From contig NZ_JACSPR010000007.1 in assembly GCF_014837045.1 (NCBI RefSeq), forward strand, positions 62,001 through 126,000: 64,000 bases of DNA. The letters run 5' to 3'. The stretch's first letter is position 1. Each line of letters starts with the position of its first letter. Shown one piece after another: positions 1-9,971 of the stretch. The position numbers and the translations under genes were made by a program. This DNA is from Corynebacterium gallinarum (lineage in GTDB: Bacteria; Actinomycetota; Actinomycetes; Mycobacteriales; Mycobacteriaceae). Under the pieces are notes generated by a model. The model was not told the DNA's origin. It saw only the letters and a list, made by a program, of their open reading frames with translations, and did no database searches.

Positions 1-1
1 C

Positions 2-319
2 CCGATTCCCCCAGGCTGCTTCGTGGCCCTGCACACCGGATGGGACTGGGGTGCCGAGGGCACGGCACCCGGGTGGAGCGTTCCGGCATTGGAGCTCCTC
101 CATGACCGTGGTGTCACAGCGATCGGCCATGATCTCCCCGACACCGATCCCACCCTTGAGGCCCAGAGCTGGTGGCTGCACCATGACCACTGGCAGATCG
201 AGAACCTCACCCGGCTGGAGCGGGTACCCGATACCGGTGCCACCATCGTCTGCGCCTTCCCCGTTCCGGTGGGTGGGGCCAGTTTCCCGGTGCGCCCCCT
301 GGCTTTTATCCCCGACTAG
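2..319 (+). CDS. Cyclase-family (kynurenine formamidase-like) hydrolase, 3' end only
   Basis: The reading frame is open from the first complete codon of the window to TAG at 317-319, so this is the last ~105 residues of a longer gene that begins upstream. The visible part carries FVALHTGWDWG and a VTAIGHDLPDTDP segment followed by an LERVPDTGA-like stretch. That pattern is typical of the C-terminal half of the metal-dependent cyclase / arylformamidase fold. The metal-binding HxGTHxDxP motif expected near the N-terminus lies outside the window, so activity cannot be judged. The stop overlaps the end of the convergent helicase gene by 14 bases. The substrate is unknown. Confidence 0.7.
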   Translation, partial: PIPPGCFVALHTGWDWGAEGTAPGWSVPALELLHDRGVTAIGHDLPDTDPTLEAQSWWLHHDHWQIENLTRLERVPDTGATIVCAFPVPVGGASFPVRPLAFIPD

Positions 320-2357
320 CCAGTGCGAACGGCAGTACCTCCTGCCCGGAGCGTTCCGCGATACCGCTTCCGGCCACGGTCACGGACCACCCGGTGTCGA
401 TGAGATCGGTGACCAGGAGCACCGGACCGTCCACCAGGTTCAGACCCAGGGAGTAATCCCAGTGATCCAGCAGTGCTGCCACCCGGTAGGCGGAGTTCTG
501 CGCGGTCACCTCCACTGCCCCCGGTGCCACCGGGAGCACCCCGGCGTAGTTCATCCGCCCCACCCGGGCGATGGTTTCCGCCACCTGCTGGGTCAGGGCG
601 GTTCTTTTCTCATCCACCTGCCCCAGAGCTGCGACGTTGACCGGGCGGGTGGCCCAGTCCCAGTCCGCCAGCACCGCGATGATCCGCTGCATCCAGGGTT
701 CCTCAGTGAAGGTGCCGGAGTCCAGCAGCTCCCGCAGGGCCGGGCCACGGCCGATGTCGTTGAGGCGTCCCAGTGCACGGCCCTCGTTGAGGCCCTTGAT
801 CTTCCCCTTCACGGCGATGCCGGTGGGCCACTGTTTCCTGGCCTGCACCCGGGTGCCCGGTGCACTGAGCTGTCTGCCCACCTCGGCGGTGACGGCACTG
901 TCGGTCTCGGTGGGCCAGTACTTCCCGGTGCAGTTGTCACAGCGTCCGCAGGGGTCGGTGGCGGTGTGGTCATCCAGTTCGCGGCGCAGATAGAGCATCC
1001 GGCACCCGTCGGTGCGCTGGTAGGTGAGCATGCTGTTCTGTTCCTCGGTGCGGGCCTGTTCCAGACCACGGTAGCGCTCGGCGTCGTAGATCCACTCGGC
1101 CCCGGTGGAGACCCAGCCACCACGCACGCGGCAGACCGCGCCGTCCACATCGAGCACCTTGAGTACCTGCTCCAGGCGGGATCTCGACAGATCCACCTGG
1201 GATTCCAGTTTGATGGTGGATTGTGCCTCCTCGGTGAGGACACTGAGCAGCTGGCGGACCACCGGTTCCCGTGGGAAGGACACGGAGGCGAAGTACTCCC
1301 AGATCTCCCTGTCCTCGGTGCCGGGCAGGAGGATGACATCGGCGCGGTCGGTGCCACGGCCGGCACGGCCGATCTGCTGGTAATAGGACACCGGCGAACC
1401 GGGTGCGCCCAGGTGAACCACGAATCCGAGGTCCGGTTTGTCAAAACCCATGCCGAGTGCGGAGGTGGCCACCAGCGCCTTGATCTCATTGTTGAGCAGG
1501 GCCTGTTCCAGGCGTTCGCGTTCCCCGGCCTCGGTGCGGCCGGTGTAGGCGGCCACGGTCCACCCCACCGCGTTGAGTGCATCAGCCAGGTCATGGGCGG
1601 CGGCCACGGTCAGGCAGTAGATGATGCCGGAGCCCTGCAGCTGGTTGAGGTGGGTGGCAAGCCACGCGGGGCGTGCCGTGGAATCCGGGAGGTTCACCAC
1701 CGCGAGGTGGAGCGATTCCCGGTCCAGGCCACCACGCAGCAGACCGGTGTCCTCCCCGAGCTGGGCGCGGACATCCTCCACCACGCGGTCATTGGCGGTC
1801 GCGGTGGTCGCCAGCACCGGCACTCCCGGCGCCAGACCTGCCAACAAATCACGGATGCGGCGGTAATCGGGGCGGAAATCATGACCCCAGTCGGAGATAC
1901 AGTGCGCCTCATCCACCACCACCAACCCGGTCTCCGCGGCCAGGCGGGGCAGGACGGCATCCCGGAAATCGGGGTTGTTGAGGCGTTCCGGGGAGATCAG
2001 CAGCACATCGACTGCACCTGCGGTCACCTCCGTCTGGATCTGATCCCAGTCGGTCATGTTCGCACTGTTGAGGGTGGCCGCCCGGATCCCGGCGCGTTCC
2101 GCCGCCGCGACCTGGTTACGCATCAGTGCCAACAGCGGCGAGATGATCACCGCGGCACTGGCTCCCCGGGCGCGCAGCAGCTTGGCGGCGATGAAGTAGA
2201 CGGCGGATTTACCCCAGCCGGTGCGCTGGACCACCAGCATGCGTCTGCTCTGGTTGACCAGGGCGTCAATGGCCACCCACTGGTCATCGCGGAGGGTGGC
2301 CCCGGGGCCGGCGATACCCTCCAGGAGCTGGTTGGCTTCTTCTCTCGCTGCGTTCAT
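306..2357 (-). CDS. RecQ-like ATP-dependent DNA helicase with C-terminal phosphoribosyltransferase-like segment
   Basis: This is a 683-residue superfamily 2 helicase expected to unwind DNA with 3'-5' polarity using ATP. Walker A is QRTGWGKSA near residues 44-52, motif II is VVVDEAHCISDWGHDFRP near residue 150, and motif VI is QQIGRAGRGTDRADVI. A four-cysteine RecQ-type zinc cluster follows (C-RMLYLRREL then CGRCDNC). After it the protein does not end in a normal HRDC domain: the last ~100 residues contain GPVLLVTDLIDTGWSVT, which resembles a PRPP-binding loop of type I phosphoribosyltransferases. ATG at 2357 is preferred over the upstream GTG at 2366 because AGGTGG lies 5 bases before it. The neighbouring gene on the same strand is metG, ended by its own hairpin, so this gene is probably transcribed separately. 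Confidence 0.88.
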   Translation of the reverse strand: MNAAREEANQLLEGIAGPGATLRDDQWVAIDALVNQSRRMLVVQRTGWGKSAVYFIAAKLLRARGASAAVIISPLLALMRNQVAAAERAGIRAATLNSANMTDWDQIQTEVTAGAVDVLLISPERLNNPDFRDAVLPRLAAETGLVVVDEAHCISDWGHDFRPDYRRIRDLLAGLAPGVPVLATTATANDRVVEDVRAQLGEDTGLLRGGLDRESLHLAVVNLPDSTARPAWLATHLNQLQGSGIIYCLTVAAAHDLADALNAVGWTVAAYTGRTEAGERERLEQALLNNEIKALVATSALGMGFDKPDLGFVVHLGAPGSPVSYYQQIGRAGRGTDRADVILLPGTEDREIWEYFASVSFPREPVVRQLLSVLTEEAQSTIKLESQVDLSRSRLEQVLKVLDVDGAVCRVRGGWVSTGAEWIYDAERYRGLEQARTEEQNSMLTYQRTDGCRMLYLRRELDDHTATDPCGRCDNCTGKYWPTETDSAVTAEVGRQLSAPGTRVQARKQWPTGIAVKGKIKGLNEGRALGRLNDIGRGPALRELLDSGTFTEEPWMQRIIAVLADWDWATRPVNVAALGQVDEKRTALTQQVAETIARVGRMNYAGVLPVAPGAVEVTAQNSAYRVAALLDHWDYSLGLNLVDGPVLLVTDLIDTGWSVTVAGSGIAERSGQEVLPFALASRG

Positions 2358-2424
2358 GCCCTCCACCTAACACCATGGGGTGGACACGGGGGCACCCGCG
2401 AAGGAAAGGCACCGGTGGATAACG

Positions 2425-2454
2425 GAAAAGCGGGACCTTGAATAAGGTCCCGCT
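2425..2454 (-). terminator. Rho-independent terminator after metG
   Basis: A perfect 11-bp stem (AGCGGGACCTT / AAGGTCCCGCT, 2429-2454) with a 4-base GAAT loop is followed on the minus strand by TTTTCC. It lies directly after the metG stop codon and before the helicase start. Confidence 0.85.
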
Positions 2455-2467
2455 ATCCATGCGTCGT

Positions 2468-4300
2468 CTAGCTCTGTACCGGTGCCCACTCGGGGCCGGT
2501 CTCGCCGAGCTCGGGATCGAGCTTGGTCACCAGCGGCGCCGGCTTGCTCAGCACGGTGCCGGGAACCATGTCGATACGCTCCCACTTCGCGGCCTGTGTC
2601 TGGTAGTCACCCATGATTACCGGGTAGGTGTGAGCCGGGTCGGGCAACCCGACACCGACGGGCTGGCGGGGGGACTCGTTGGTGACCTCGACGATCTGGG
2701 GGCTGGCCGCCCAGATCCCCTCACGCCCCAGGGTCTCGTGGACCTTCTGCGCGGTGTGCGGCAGGTAGGGGGTGAGCATGGTGTTGCAGTCGGAGACCAC
2801 CTGCAGGGCGGTCCACAACACGGTGGCCAGACGCTCACGCTGGGTCTCGTCCTTGGCCAGCTTCCAGGGCTCCTGCTCGGCGATATACGCGTTGGCCTCA
2901 CCCACCACGTGCATGATCTGGGTGATGGCGTTCTTGAACTTGGACAGTTCAAGATCAGCGCCCGCCGAGTCGAAGGTGGAGGCCGCCAGATCCAGGATGC
3001 GCTGGTCGGAGTCGGTCAGCGCACTGGGCACCGGCACCTCACCGAAGTTCTTGTGCGCCATGGACACGGTGCGGTTGACCAGGTTGCCCCAACCGTTGGC
3101 CAGCTCATTGTTCACGCGGCGGACGAACTCGTCCCAGGTGAAGTCGGTGTCGTTGTTCTCCGGGCCGGCCACCGCGATGAAATAGCGCAGCGGGTCGGGA
3201 CCGAAATCGGCGAGGAAATCCTTGACGTAGATGACCACGCCCTTGGAGGAGGAGAACTTGGAGCCGGACATGGTGAGGAACTCGGAGGAGACCACCTCGG
3301 TGGGCAGGTTCAGCTCCCCCAGGTCCCCGACTTCTCCCCCACGGGAGCCCTTGCCTGCGTAACCGAGCAGCTCGGCGGGCCAGATCTGTGAGTGGAAGGT
3401 GATGTTGTCCTTGCCCATGAAGTAGTAGGACGAGGTTTCCGGATCATTCCAGAAGGTGCGCCACGCCTCCGGGTCACCGGTGCGCCAGGCCCATTCGATG
3501 GAGGCGGACAGGTAGCCCACCACGGCGTCGAACCAGACGTAGAGTTTCTTGGCGTTGTTGTCCTGCCAGCCCTCGACGGGGATGGGGATACCCCAGTCGA
3601 TGTCGCGGGTCATGGCGCGCGGGCGGATGTCATCCAGCAGGTTGAGGGAGAACTTGAGCACGTTGGGGCGCCAGTCCTCGCGTCCCTTCAGCCATGCGGT
3701 GAGGGAGTCTGCCAGGGCGGGCAGGTCGAGCAGGAAGTGCTCGGTCTCCACAAATTCCGGGGTTTCCCCGTTGATCTTGGACACCGGGTTGATCAGGTCG
3801 GCCGGGTCGAGCTGGTTGCCGCAGTTGTCGCACTGGTCGCCGCGTGCGCCGTCGGCGTGGCAGATCGGGCAGGTGCCCTCGATGTAGCGGTCCGGCAGGG
3901 TGCGGCCTGTCGACGGGGAGATCGCACCGAGGGTGGTCTCCTTGATCATGTACCCGTTGTCGTGCAGACCGCGGAAGAGTTCCTGCACCACGGCGTAGTG
4001 GTTGGAGGTGGTGGTGCGGGTGAACAGGTCGTAGGACAGACCCAGGCCGGTGAGGTCCTCGACGATCTGGCGGTTGTACTTGTCCGCCAGCTCCTGGACG
4101 CTCACGCCCTCCTTGTCAGCCTGCACCAGCAGTGGGGTGCCGTGTTCGTCGGTTCCGGAGACCATGAGCACATTGTTGCCACGCATTCGCTGGAACCTCG
4201 CGAAGACATCGGAGGGGACACCGAACCCCGCCACATGTCCAATGTGACGGGGTCCGTTGGCGTACGGCCAGGCAACTGATACGAGCACGTTCTTCGTCAT
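2468..4300 (-). CDS. metG: Methionyl-tRNA synthetase
   Basis: This class I aminoacyl-tRNA synthetase charges tRNA-Met, including the initiator, in the cytoplasm. Visible signatures are the HIGH motif PRHIGHVAG near residue 17, a zinc knuckle [17 protein letters not shown] near residue 145, and the KMSKS-equivalent loop KFSSSKGVV near residue 350. The length, about 610 residues, suits the actinobacterial MetG/MetS form, and no C-terminal tRNA-binding (EMAP-like) domain is visible. ATG at 4300 was chosen over a GTG at 4309 because AAGGTGG sits 5 bases upstream of it. betP lies upstream on the same strand and the gene ends in a clear hairpin. The name metS is used for this gene in C. glutamicum. 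Confidence 0.97.
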   Translation of the reverse strand: MTKNVLVSVAWPYANGPRHIGHVAGFGVPSDVFARFQRMRGNNVLMVSGTDEHGTPLLVQADKEGVSVQELADKYNRQIVEDLTGLGLSYDLFTRTTTSNHYAVVQELFRGLHDNGYMIKETTLGAISPSTGRTLPDRYIEGTCPICHADGARGDQCDNCGNQLDPADLINPVSKINGETPEFVETEHFLLDLPALADSLTAWLKGREDWRPNVLKFSLNLLDDIRPRAMTRDIDWGIPIPVEGWQDNNAKKLYVWFDAVVGYLSASIEWAWRTGDPEAWRTFWNDPETSSYYFMGKDNITFHSQIWPAELLGYAGKGSRGGEVGDLGELNLPTEVVSSEFLTMSGSKFSSSKGVVIYVKDFLADFGPDPLRYFIAVAGPENNDTDFTWDEFVRRVNNELANGWGNLVNRTVSMAHKNFGEVPVPSALTDSDQRILDLAASTFDSAGADLELSKFKNAITQIMHVVGEANAYIAEQEPWKLAKDETQRERLATVLWTALQVVSDCNTMLTPYLPHTAQKVHETLGREGIWAASPQIVEVTNESPRQPVGVGLPDPAHTYPVIMGDYQTQAAKWERIDMVPGTVLSKPAPLVTKLDPELGETGPEWAPVQS

Positions 4301-4349
4301 GCGTACCACCTTAATTTATGGTGCGCGGTTAAGCCGTATCAGGCTGAGA

Positions 4350-6131
4350 TTATGAGCGTCGCGGTGCCCGGGGCTGTCTCTCCCGCTTGCGACGGGCCAA
4401 TTCAGTGCGACGTTGTGTCTCCGCATGGATACGGCGTTCGCGGGCGAGACGGGCTGCGAACTTCTGTTGTTCGCGGTAGTCGACGTAAATGATGTCATTG
4501 CGCAGATCCTTCACGATCGCGAACATCAAGCCGATGATCACGAAGAGGAAGGGGGTGGCTGCGACAATGGTGACATTCTGGAGGTTGTTCAATGCATCAT
4601 CCCCTCCGGAGATGAGCAGCGTGAGACCGATGGCCGCGGTGGCCAGTCCCCAGGCGGCGGCGACCCACTTGTTGGCATCCAGCTGCCCGCGCTGGCTGAG
4701 GGACCCCATGACCGTGGATGCGGAATCCGCGGAGGTGATGAAGAAGGTACCCAGCAGGATCATCGCCACGATGGAGACAATCTGGCCACCGGGCAGGGAC
4801 TGCAACAGCGAGAAGAGTTGCTCCTCCGCCACACCCTCACCCCAGATGGATTCACCATTCTGTTCCTTGTAGATGGCGGTGCCACCGAAGATGGAGAACC
4901 ATACAGTGGATACACCCGCAGGAACCAGCATCACACCGAGGATGAACTCCCGGATGGTGCGGCCACGGGAGATACGCGCGAGGAACATGCCCACGAAGGG
5001 GGACCAGGAGATCCACCAGGCCCAGTAGAAGATGGTCCAGCCACTCAGCCACTCCCCTGCGGTGCCGTCCGCACTGACGGCGGTGCGGCTGGCCATCTCA
5101 AAGAAGGAGGAGAAGTATGCGCCCAGGGAAGTGGGGATCATATTGAGGATGGAAACGGTGGGACCGACCACGAACACGAAGATGGCCAGGATCACCGCCA
5201 GGACCATGTTGCCGTTGGACAGGTACTGGATGCCCTTGCCCACGCCGGACAGGGCGGAAAGGATGAACGCCAGGGTGAGGACGGAGACGATCCCCAACAC
5301 GGTCCACTGGCTCGGTTCCTCAATGATGCCCGCCGCGGTGAGACCTGCACCGATCTGAAGTGCGCCAAGCCCCAGGGAACATGCGGTGCCGAAGACGGTG
5401 GCGATGATCGACAGGATGTCGATGAGGCGTCCCAGCCAGCCATTGGCCCGCTTCTCCCCGATCAGGGGCACGAAGGCGGAGCTCAGCAGCTGCCTGCGCC
5501 CCACCCGGAAGGTGGAGTAGGCAATGGCCAGACCCACGATGGCGTAGATGGCCCACGGGTGCAGAGTCCAGTGGAACAGGGTGGATGCCATCGCGGTACC
5601 CACCTCCTGCGGCTGGTGGGCGGGTACGCCGTTGCGATAGAAGGTCAGGGGTTCAGTGGTGCCGTAGAACATCAGGCCGATGCCCATGCCGGCGGCGAAC
5701 ATCATGGCAATCCAGGACACTGTGCGGAACTCCGGCGCCTCATCCTGGCGCCCCAACCGGATCTGACCGAACTTGCTCACCGCAATGGCCCCGGCGAAGA
5801 ACACAAAGACCGTGCCGAAGAGGACAAAGGCCCATCCGAGATTGCCCACCACGAAGGCCAGGGCATTGCCGGCGAAAGAGGAGAAACTGTCCGGCAGCCC
5901 AATGCCCCAGGCGACGGCCGCGAGCACCACCACGAGAGCTGGGATGATGACACCCCAGTTGAGAGGGGAATCCTGTGACTCCCCCTCCAGGGTCACCTCC
6001 TCCGTGGAGCCGGCCGCCTCAGAGCCCATGGCGTGTGAACTCTCGAGCAGACCCGCCAACTCCTGCGTGGCGGTCAACTGTTCAGCATCATCCCCTGGGG
6101 GTTGGTGTGGATGTGGATCGGGTGTAGTCAT
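4350..6131 (-). CDS. betP: Glycine betaine transporter BetP (BCCT family)
   Basis: This Na+-coupled secondary carrier takes up glycine betaine across the plasma membrane in response to osmotic stress. The 593-residue protein has the BCCT layout: an acidic N-terminal tail of about 60 residues, 12 membrane helices, and a C-terminal tail of about 55 residues rich in Arg and Lys ([20 protein letters not shown]). In C. glutamicum BetP that basic tail is the osmosensor. The substrate/Na+ motif [16 protein letters not shown] and the aromatic box [19 protein letters not shown] are intact, and most of the core matches the C. glutamicum BetP sequence as I remember it. ATG at 6131 has AAGGTGG 5 bases upstream, so the GTG at 6140 is not used. 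It is flanked by metG and rsmI on the same strand. Confidence 0.96.
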   Translation of the reverse strand: MTTPDPHPHQPPGDDAEQLTATQELAGLLESSHAMGSEAAGSTEEVTLEGESQDSPLNWGVIIPALVVVLAAVAWGIGLPDSFSSFAGNALAFVVGNLGWAFVLFGTVFVFFAGAIAVSKFGQIRLGRQDEAPEFRTVSWIAMMFAAGMGIGLMFYGTTEPLTFYRNGVPAHQPQEVGTAMASTLFHWTLHPWAIYAIVGLAIAYSTFRVGRRQLLSSAFVPLIGEKRANGWLGRLIDILSIIATVFGTACSLGLGALQIGAGLTAAGIIEEPSQWTVLGIVSVLTLAFILSALSGVGKGIQYLSNGNMVLAVILAIFVFVVGPTVSILNMIPTSLGAYFSSFFEMASRTAVSADGTAGEWLSGWTIFYWAWWISWSPFVGMFLARISRGRTIREFILGVMLVPAGVSTVWFSIFGGTAIYKEQNGESIWGEGVAEEQLFSLLQSLPGGQIVSIVAMILLGTFFITSADSASTVMGSLSQRGQLDANKWVAAAWGLATAAIGLTLLISGGDDALNNLQNVTIVAATPFLFVIIGLMFAIVKDLRNDIIYVDYREQQKFAARLARERRIHAETQRRTELARRKRERQPRAPRRS

Positions 6132-6291
6132 GGCAACCACCTTTGTGTGGACTCAACTGGGAAGCAAATCCAGATCCGCTGCACAGATACTGTCAGCGGG
6201 ATCTGTCTACCCAAGGTTTATCTTCCTGAAATGTGGATGATGCCCAGCTTAGCGAGGCTTTCCAACCGACCTGATCACAAAGGTGTAACGA

Positions 6292-7140
6292 TTACTGTTC
6301 GCGGGCGGTGATGACGGCATCGTAAAGCTCGTTCTTGCTCACCCCGTGGACACGCGCCAATTCGGCACACACAGCCTTGAGGCGCTCGCCGGCGTCGACA
6401 CGCTCCTGGGCAAGTGCGACCAGGGAGTCCACGTCAACGCTGACATCACCCGCCCCCTCGATGACCACGGTGATCTCACCGCGCACCCCCTCTGTGGCCC
6501 ACTCCGCCAGTTCGGGCAGGGTGCCCCGCCTGACCTCCTCGTAGGTTTTGGACAGCTCCCGGCACACCGCGGCCCGACGGTCCCCGAGCACCTCCGCGGC
6601 GGTGGCCAGGGTGTCCGCGATGCGGTGCGGGGATTCGAAGAAACACACCGCCCGCTGTTCGGTGCGCAGGCTCTCCAACCAGGTGACGCGTGCGCCGTGT
6701 TTGCGGGGCGCGAAACCATCGAAGGCGAACCGCCCCACATGCAGACCAGACAGCGCCAGTGCGGTGGGCACGGCGGAGGGGCCGGGGAAACACGTGACCG
6801 GGATACCCGCGTCGTGGGCGGCGTCGATGAGCGCGAACCCCGGATCGGAGACCACCGGCATGCCGGCATCGCTCACGATCACCACGCTGCCCGTGCGGGC
6901 GGCGGCGATGAGACCTTCCACGCGGGATTCCTCATTGTGGTCAAAGTTAGAGACCACCTGCCCCGTGATCTCCACCCCCAGCGCGGCCGCCAGGGCCTTG
7001 GTCCGGCGGGTGTCCTCCGCCGCGATGACGGTGGCATTGGCCAGTGCATGCACCAGGCGCGGGGAGGCATCCCCGATGTTGCCGAGCGGGGTGGCGGCGA
7101 TGATGATTCCGGTGGGCAGGGTTAGTTCAGCGACATCCAT
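6292..7140 (-). CDS. rsmI: 16S rRNA 2'-O-methyltransferase RsmI
   Basis: RsmI uses S-adenosylmethionine to methylate the ribose of C1402 in the 16S rRNA decoding centre. The ~282-residue protein shows the tetrapyrrole-methylase fold signatures IIAATPLGNIGDASPR at the N-terminus, IAAEDTRRTKAL, and VSDAGMPVVSDPGFALI. ATG at 7140 (MDVAEL) is taken because homologues start a few residues before the ATPLGN motif; an in-frame start at 7158 would add only six residues. The gene is divergent from pmt, with starts about 48 bp apart. The same rsmI/pmt neighbour pair occurs in mycobacteria. Confidence 0.94.
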   Translation of the reverse strand: MDVAELTLPTGIIIAATPLGNIGDASPRLVHALANATVIAAEDTRRTKALAAALGVEITGQVVSNFDHNEESRVEGLIAAARTGSVVIVSDAGMPVVSDPGFALIDAAHDAGIPVTCFPGPSAVPTALALSGLHVGRFAFDGFAPRKHGARVTWLESLRTEQRAVCFFESPHRIADTLATAAEVLGDRRAAVCRELSKTYEEVRRGTLPELAEWATEGVRGEITVVIEGAGDVSVDVDSLVALAQERVDAGERLKAVCAELARVHGVSKNELYDAVITAREQ

Positions 7141-7174
7141 TCCCCCAGCTTCCCACAAATATGTTCCCAGACCC

Positions 7175-7187
7175 TAGAATCAACTGG
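7175..7187 (+). promoter_or_regulatory. -10 element for leaderless pmt transcript
   Basis: TAGAAT at 7175-7180 lies 7 bases before the GTG at 7188, and no Shine-Dalgarno sequence is visible. This spacing fits transcription that begins at the start codon. It also argues for GTG 7188 over ATG 7161 as the pmt start, because the ATG would lie upstream of the predicted transcript start. Confidence 0.55.
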
Positions 7188-8738
7188 GTGAGCCAAGCCC
7201 TGCCAGTTCGTAACCAGGTGCGGGACCAGGGTATGTTCGCCGGTACCCGTGCCCCCGCACCACCGACGTTTCGATGGACCCCCCAGGACACCTGGACGTG
7301 GGCCATCATCGCCGTGTTCGCCACCCTGACCCGGTTCATCGGGCTGACCAGTGCGACCTCCTCCGGCACCCCGGTCTTCGACGAGAAGCACTACGTCCCC
7401 CAGGCGTGGGACATGGTCGAATCCTGGTTCAACCCCGTCCTCGGTGGCATCGAATCCAACCCCGGGTTCGGGCTGGTGGTGCACCCTCCCCTGGCCAAGG
7501 AGATCATCGCCCTGGGCGAGTTGGTCTTCGGGTATTCGCCCCTGGGGTGGCGGGTCATGGCCGCTCTCTTCGGCACGCTGACCGTACTGGCCGTCATGGC
7601 GCTGACCCGTCGTCTCAGCGGGTCAACGGTGGTGACCTTCATCGCCGGCATCATCGCCACCGCCGACGGCGTGCTCCTGGTGTCCGCCCGTTTCGGCATG
7701 CTGGACATCTTCCAGGTCTTCTTCATCACCGCCGCCGCCTGGGCCCTGGTACGCGATCACCAACAGATGCACCACCGGCTGCACGCCGCCGGTATCACCG
7801 CCAGCGAATTCGGACCCCGGTTCGGTTTCCGCTGGTGGCGTTTCACCACCGGTGTCTTCCTCGGTCTGGCTCTGTCGGTGAAATGGTCCGGGTTGTACTA
7901 CATCGCCTTCTTCGGCCTGGCCAGTGTCTTCCTCGATCTGTGGCTGCGGAAACGCTACGGGGTGCGACGCTACGTCCTGGGCACCCTGCGCCATGACGTG
8001 CTGCCGGCCCTGGCCTCCCTGGTGCTGCTGCCGGCCCTCCTTTACATCTGGAGCTGGCGGGCATGGTTCGCCTCGGAGACCTCCGTCTACCGGCACGCCA
8101 ACTCCGATGGGACCATCGAGGGCAGTTCCTTCCTCAGCCTGCTGCCGGATTCCATCGCCGGCTGGTTGCACTACCACCTCAGTGTGCTGGAGTTCCATGG
8201 CTCCCTGACCACCTCCGCGGGGCACAGCCATCCGTGGGATTCCAAGCCCTGGTCCTGGCTGGTGGCGGGACGCCCGATCCTCTACTTCTCCTCCACCGAC
8301 ATCGAGTGCACGATGGGCGATACCTGCAGACGCATGATCTACCTCTTCGGCACCCCCGCCATCTGGTGGCTGACGGTGCCGGTGATCTTCTGGGCCCTGT
8401 GGTCCTTGTTCATCCGTAAACAGCGCGCCTACATTGTCCCGCTGGTGGCCTTCGCCGCCGGTTTCCTCCCCTGGCTGGCCGCCTACGACCGGCAGATGTA
8501 CTTCTTCTATGCCGCCGCCCTCGCCCCGTTCATCGTGGTGATGCTGGCACTGACGTGCGGGGAGCTCTGGCAGCGTGGCACCATGCTGAAAAACGGGTTG
8601 ACCACCGGCTCCATGGCGGTGGTCGGGTACATGGCCCTGGTGGTCACCATGTTCCTGGCGTTCTCACCCATCCTGTACGGCTACATGATCCCCGATTCCG
8701 TCTTCGACTCCCTGATGTGGCTGCCGAGCTGGCGCTAG
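7188..8738 (+). CDS. pmt: Protein O-mannosyltransferase (GT39)
   Basis: This polytopic membrane enzyme transfers mannose from polyprenyl-phosphomannose to Ser/Thr residues of exported proteins. The 516-residue product has the GT39 hallmark acidic pair in the first extracytoplasmic loop (GTPVFDEKHYVPQAWDM, near residue 65) and a conserved HPPLAKEIIALGE segment. About 10-11 hydrophobic helices follow, including WRVMAALFGTLTVLAVMAL and RAYIVPLVAFAAGFLPWLAAY. GTG at 7188 is preferred to ATG at 7161 because of the -10 element immediately upstream. It faces a convergent GH13 gene. The C. glutamicum Pmt glycosylates secreted proteins such as resuscitation factors, so a similar role is inferred here. 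Confidence 0.93.
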   Translation: MSQALPVRNQVRDQGMFAGTRAPAPPTFRWTPQDTWTWAIIAVFATLTRFIGLTSATSSGTPVFDEKHYVPQAWDMVESWFNPVLGGIESNPGFGLVVHPPLAKEIIALGELVFGYSPLGWRVMAALFGTLTVLAVMALTRRLSGSTVVTFIAGIIATADGVLLVSARFGMLDIFQVFFITAAAWALVRDHQQMHHRLHAAGITASEFGPRFGFRWWRFTTGVFLGLALSVKWSGLYYIAFFGLASVFLDLWLRKRYGVRRYVLGTLRHDVLPALASLVLLPALLYIWSWRAWFASETSVYRHANSDGTIEGSSFLSLLPDSIAGWLHYHLSVLEFHGSLTTSAGHSHPWDSKPWSWLVAGRPILYFSSTDIECTMGDTCRRMIYLFGTPAIWWLTVPVIFWALWSLFIRKQRAYIVPLVAFAAGFLPWLAAYDRQMYFFYAAALAPFIVVMLALTCGELWQRGTMLKNGLTTGSMAVVGYMALVVTMFLAFSPILYGYMIPDSVFDSLMWLPSWR

Positions 8739-8778
8739 ACCGCCCGAGTGGCCCATCCCAGGCCACCTCAGGCCACCG

Positions 8779-9957
8779 TCAGGCGGGGTGGGTGTAGCGC
8801 CGACCGGCGTTGTCGGTGATCTCCACGCTGCCGAGGATGCTGTTGAGCTTCACCCGCACCCAGTTACCGGTGTCCACGCCACGGGCATCGACCTCATAGG
8901 AACGATAGGTGATCTGGGTGTTGGCCAGGTCCTCGACCTCGGTGCGTGCCGCGTGGAGCCAGGGGTTGGTGCGGCGGAACGCGATGAGGTCATGGTAGAT
9001 CTGACGCATCCATCCACCGAGGGGTGAATACTCCTCCGGCAGTGGCGGGCGGATCTGGTCATCGCCGCCGAAACGTTCCTCCTTCACACCCGTCACGGCC
9101 TGTTCATCGCCGTAGTAGATGCTGGGGGTACCACCGACGGTGAACAGGACGGCGGCGGCCAGGACGGCCTTCTCCGGGCCGACCTGGGTGGCGATCCTGG
9201 TGACATCATGGTTGCCCACGAAGGTCTGGGGCACGAAATGCTCCAGGACATCGTTGTGGCGGCGCAGGGTCCATTCCAGTTCGAAGAAGTTCTCCTCCTT
9301 CAGGCTGCTCCAGATCGACTTCCACAGTTCATACTGGGTGATCGAGTCGATGCCGGATTCAGCCACGTACTCGGCATAGTCGCCATGGATCATCTCGCCG
9401 AGAATCCAGGCATCGGGGTGGGTTGTGCGCACCTGTGGCAGGACACTGCGCCAGAACGACGGGTCGATCGCGTACACCGCATCCAGTCGCCAGCCCGCAA
9501 TCCCCCGGTCCAGCCAGTAGGTCATCACCTCCACCACCAGATCCGCCACCTCTGTCCGGGTGTGGTCCAGCTCGACCAGGGCGTCATGGCCCTCGAAGGC
9601 CCCACCGGTGGTCAGGTGTGTGTACCCGGAGTTGCGTGAGACGTGGTTGAACACCCCGTCGAGAAGCACCCCGATCCCGCGCGCGCGGGCGGCGTCGATG
9701 AACGCCACCAGGTCGGCCTCATCGCCCAGGCGGGGGTCGATGGTGAAGAAATCCAGGGTGTCGTATCCGTGGGTGTCGGAGGCGAACACCGGGCCGAGCA
9801 GCACCGCGTTGCACCCGAGTTCCACCACGTAGTCCAACCACTGTTCGAGGATGGGCAGGCGGTGTGTCAGTTGCTGGGGCTCGCCCGGGAAGATGGGCGC
9901 ACCGGTGGCGCCGAGGGGGTAGACATGCCAGATGATCGCGTGTTCAGCAAAACTCAT
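8779..9957 (-). CDS. GH13 alpha-glucosidase / alpha-amylase family enzyme
   Basis: This cytoplasmic glycoside hydrolase (about 392 residues, no signal peptide) should act on alpha-1,4-linked glucans such as maltodextrins. All GH13 conserved regions are visible: LLDGVFNHVSR (region I), GWRLDAVYAI with the nucleophile Asp (region II), ILGEMIHGDY with the acid/base Glu (region III), and FVGNHDVTRI with the transition-state Asp (region IV). It is short for the family, with only a small C-terminal beta domain, and no carbohydrate-binding module is seen. ATG at 9957 is used; an in-frame GTG at 9966 would add three residues. It may be co-transcribed with the zinc-finger/DoxX pair, 14 bp upstream. 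The position matches the malZ-like gene near pmt in C. glutamicum, but exact substrate specificity is not readable. Confidence 0.88.
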   Translation of the reverse strand: MSFAEHAIIWHVYPLGATGAPIFPGEPQQLTHRLPILEQWLDYVVELGCNAVLLGPVFASDTHGYDTLDFFTIDPRLGDEADLVAFIDAARARGIGVLLDGVFNHVSRNSGYTHLTTGGAFEGHDALVELDHTRTEVADLVVEVMTYWLDRGIAGWRLDAVYAIDPSFWRSVLPQVRTTHPDAWILGEMIHGDYAEYVAESGIDSITQYELWKSIWSSLKEENFFELEWTLRRHNDVLEHFVPQTFVGNHDVTRIATQVGPEKAVLAAAVLFTVGGTPSIYYGDEQAVTGVKEERFGGDDQIRPPLPEEYSPLGGWMRQIYHDLIAFRRTNPWLHAARTEVEDLANTQITYRSYEVDARGVDTGNWVRVKLNSILGSVEITDNAGRRYTHPA

Positions 9958-9971
9958 GGCTCCCACACTAG

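Noticed and set aside
51..2441. 796-residue plus-strand open frame antisense to the RecQ-like helicase
   Set aside because: It is a composition artefact of high GC coding sequence on the other strand. It has no domain pattern and is rich in Gly/His/Pro, as other antisense frames here are.
6132..6291. MtrA sites upstream of betP
   Set aside because: A GTAAT/GTTAC pair exists at about 6287-6296, but it lies at the far end and inside rsmI, so it was not convincing enough to list.
8739..8778. Terminator between pmt and the GH13 gene
   Set aside because: GTGGCC/GGCCAC can pair, but the stem is only 6 bp and no T run follows on either strand.
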